Of a DNA stretch of 6,439 bases, positions 6,394 to 6,439 are shown one piece after another. The stretch is from Candidatus Sumerlaeota bacterium (GTDB lineage: Bacteria; UBP6; UBA1177): contig SLGQ01000337.1 in NCBI GenBank assembly GCA_007136595.1, positions 1 through 6,439 on the forward strand, given 5' to 3'. The notes under the pieces are model-generated. The model was given only the letters and a program-made list of their open reading frames with translations, made no database searches and was not told where the DNA came from. Both the position numbers and the translations under genes were made by a program. The number at the start of each line of letters is the position of its first letter. The stretch's first letter is position 1.

Positions 6394-6432
6394 TTGAAGG
6401 TTTTTGTTGTTTAAAGATTGAGGGAGACAGTG

Positions 6433-6439
6433 ATGGTCA
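6433..6439 (+). CDS. Start of an unidentified gene, cut by the window edge
   Basis: ATG at 6433 has AGGGAG (6421-6426) 6 bases upstream and a promoter-like sequence about 40 bases upstream. Only two codons (Met-Val) and one base are visible, so nothing can be said about the product. A GTG at 6430 in the same frame is closer than ideal to the ribosome site and less likely. Confidence 0.45.

Larger units (their letters stand above)
5828..6432. other. Gene-free (non-protein) region holding an RNA gene
   Basis: No plausible protein gene is seen on either strand over these 605 bases. From 5828 to about 6009 the sequence is A/T tracts with only a small direct repeat (AGGTTTTC at 5904-5911 and 5931-5938). 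From 6010 to 6223 it carries the promoter, body and terminator of a candidate small RNA. From 6224 to 6432 there is A/T-rich leader sequence with a short palindrome and a promoter for the gene beginning at 6433. A 103-codon minus-strand open frame (6192-5881) has unconvincing composition and lies opposite the RNA gene. Confidence 0.7.

Overview
This is an AT-rich bacterial window, G+C about 40% or a little under by eye. It is densely packed with core genes, and the only long gene-free stretch lies at the right-hand end. No phylum-diagnostic marker is present. The gene set (Hsp33, NAD kinase, ComEC, GreA, RecG) is widespread in bacteria, so I do not assign a taxon. GGAGG-type ribosome binding sites and ATG/TTG starts are normal bacterial features, and nothing suggests a phage, plasmid or CRISPR locus.

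Left block, plus strand (1-1626): the 3' end of hslO (Hsp33 redox chaperone) overlaps nadK (NAD kinase) by ATGA. One base after nadK comes a small 2H-phosphoesterase (2'-5' RNA ligase-like) gene. The spacing indicates one operon. Hsp33 and NADPH supply share a redox theme; the role of the 2H protein is unknown.

Middle (1544-3254): a ComEC/Rec2-family DNA-uptake channel gene lies on the minus strand, and its 3' end overlaps the 2H gene by 83 bp. The protein is short, and its C-terminal region looks like a metallo-beta-lactamase domain that has lost its metal-binding motif. A divergent intergenic region of about 170 bp separates it from greA and holds candidate promoters in both directions.

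Right block, plus strand (3255-5827): greA (transcript cleavage factor) is joined by a TGATG overlap to recG (branched-DNA helicase). Both help resolve stalled transcription or replication.

Right end (5828-6439): about 600 bp without a convincing protein gene. It is not empty. It contains a near-consensus sigma-70 promoter (TTGACA, 16 bp, TATATT) preceded by A/T tracts. The predicted start point coincides with one arm of a perfect 13-bp inverted repeat, and the other arm, about 150 bp downstream, runs straight into a T6 tract. This is the layout of a free-standing structured RNA of about 175-180 nt whose 5' and 3' ends pair. Length, end pairing, a possible central bubble and a hairpin on its 3' side resemble 6S RNA, but the family is not proven. 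A further promoter, a small palindrome and a ribosome binding site then lead to a gene starting at the window edge.
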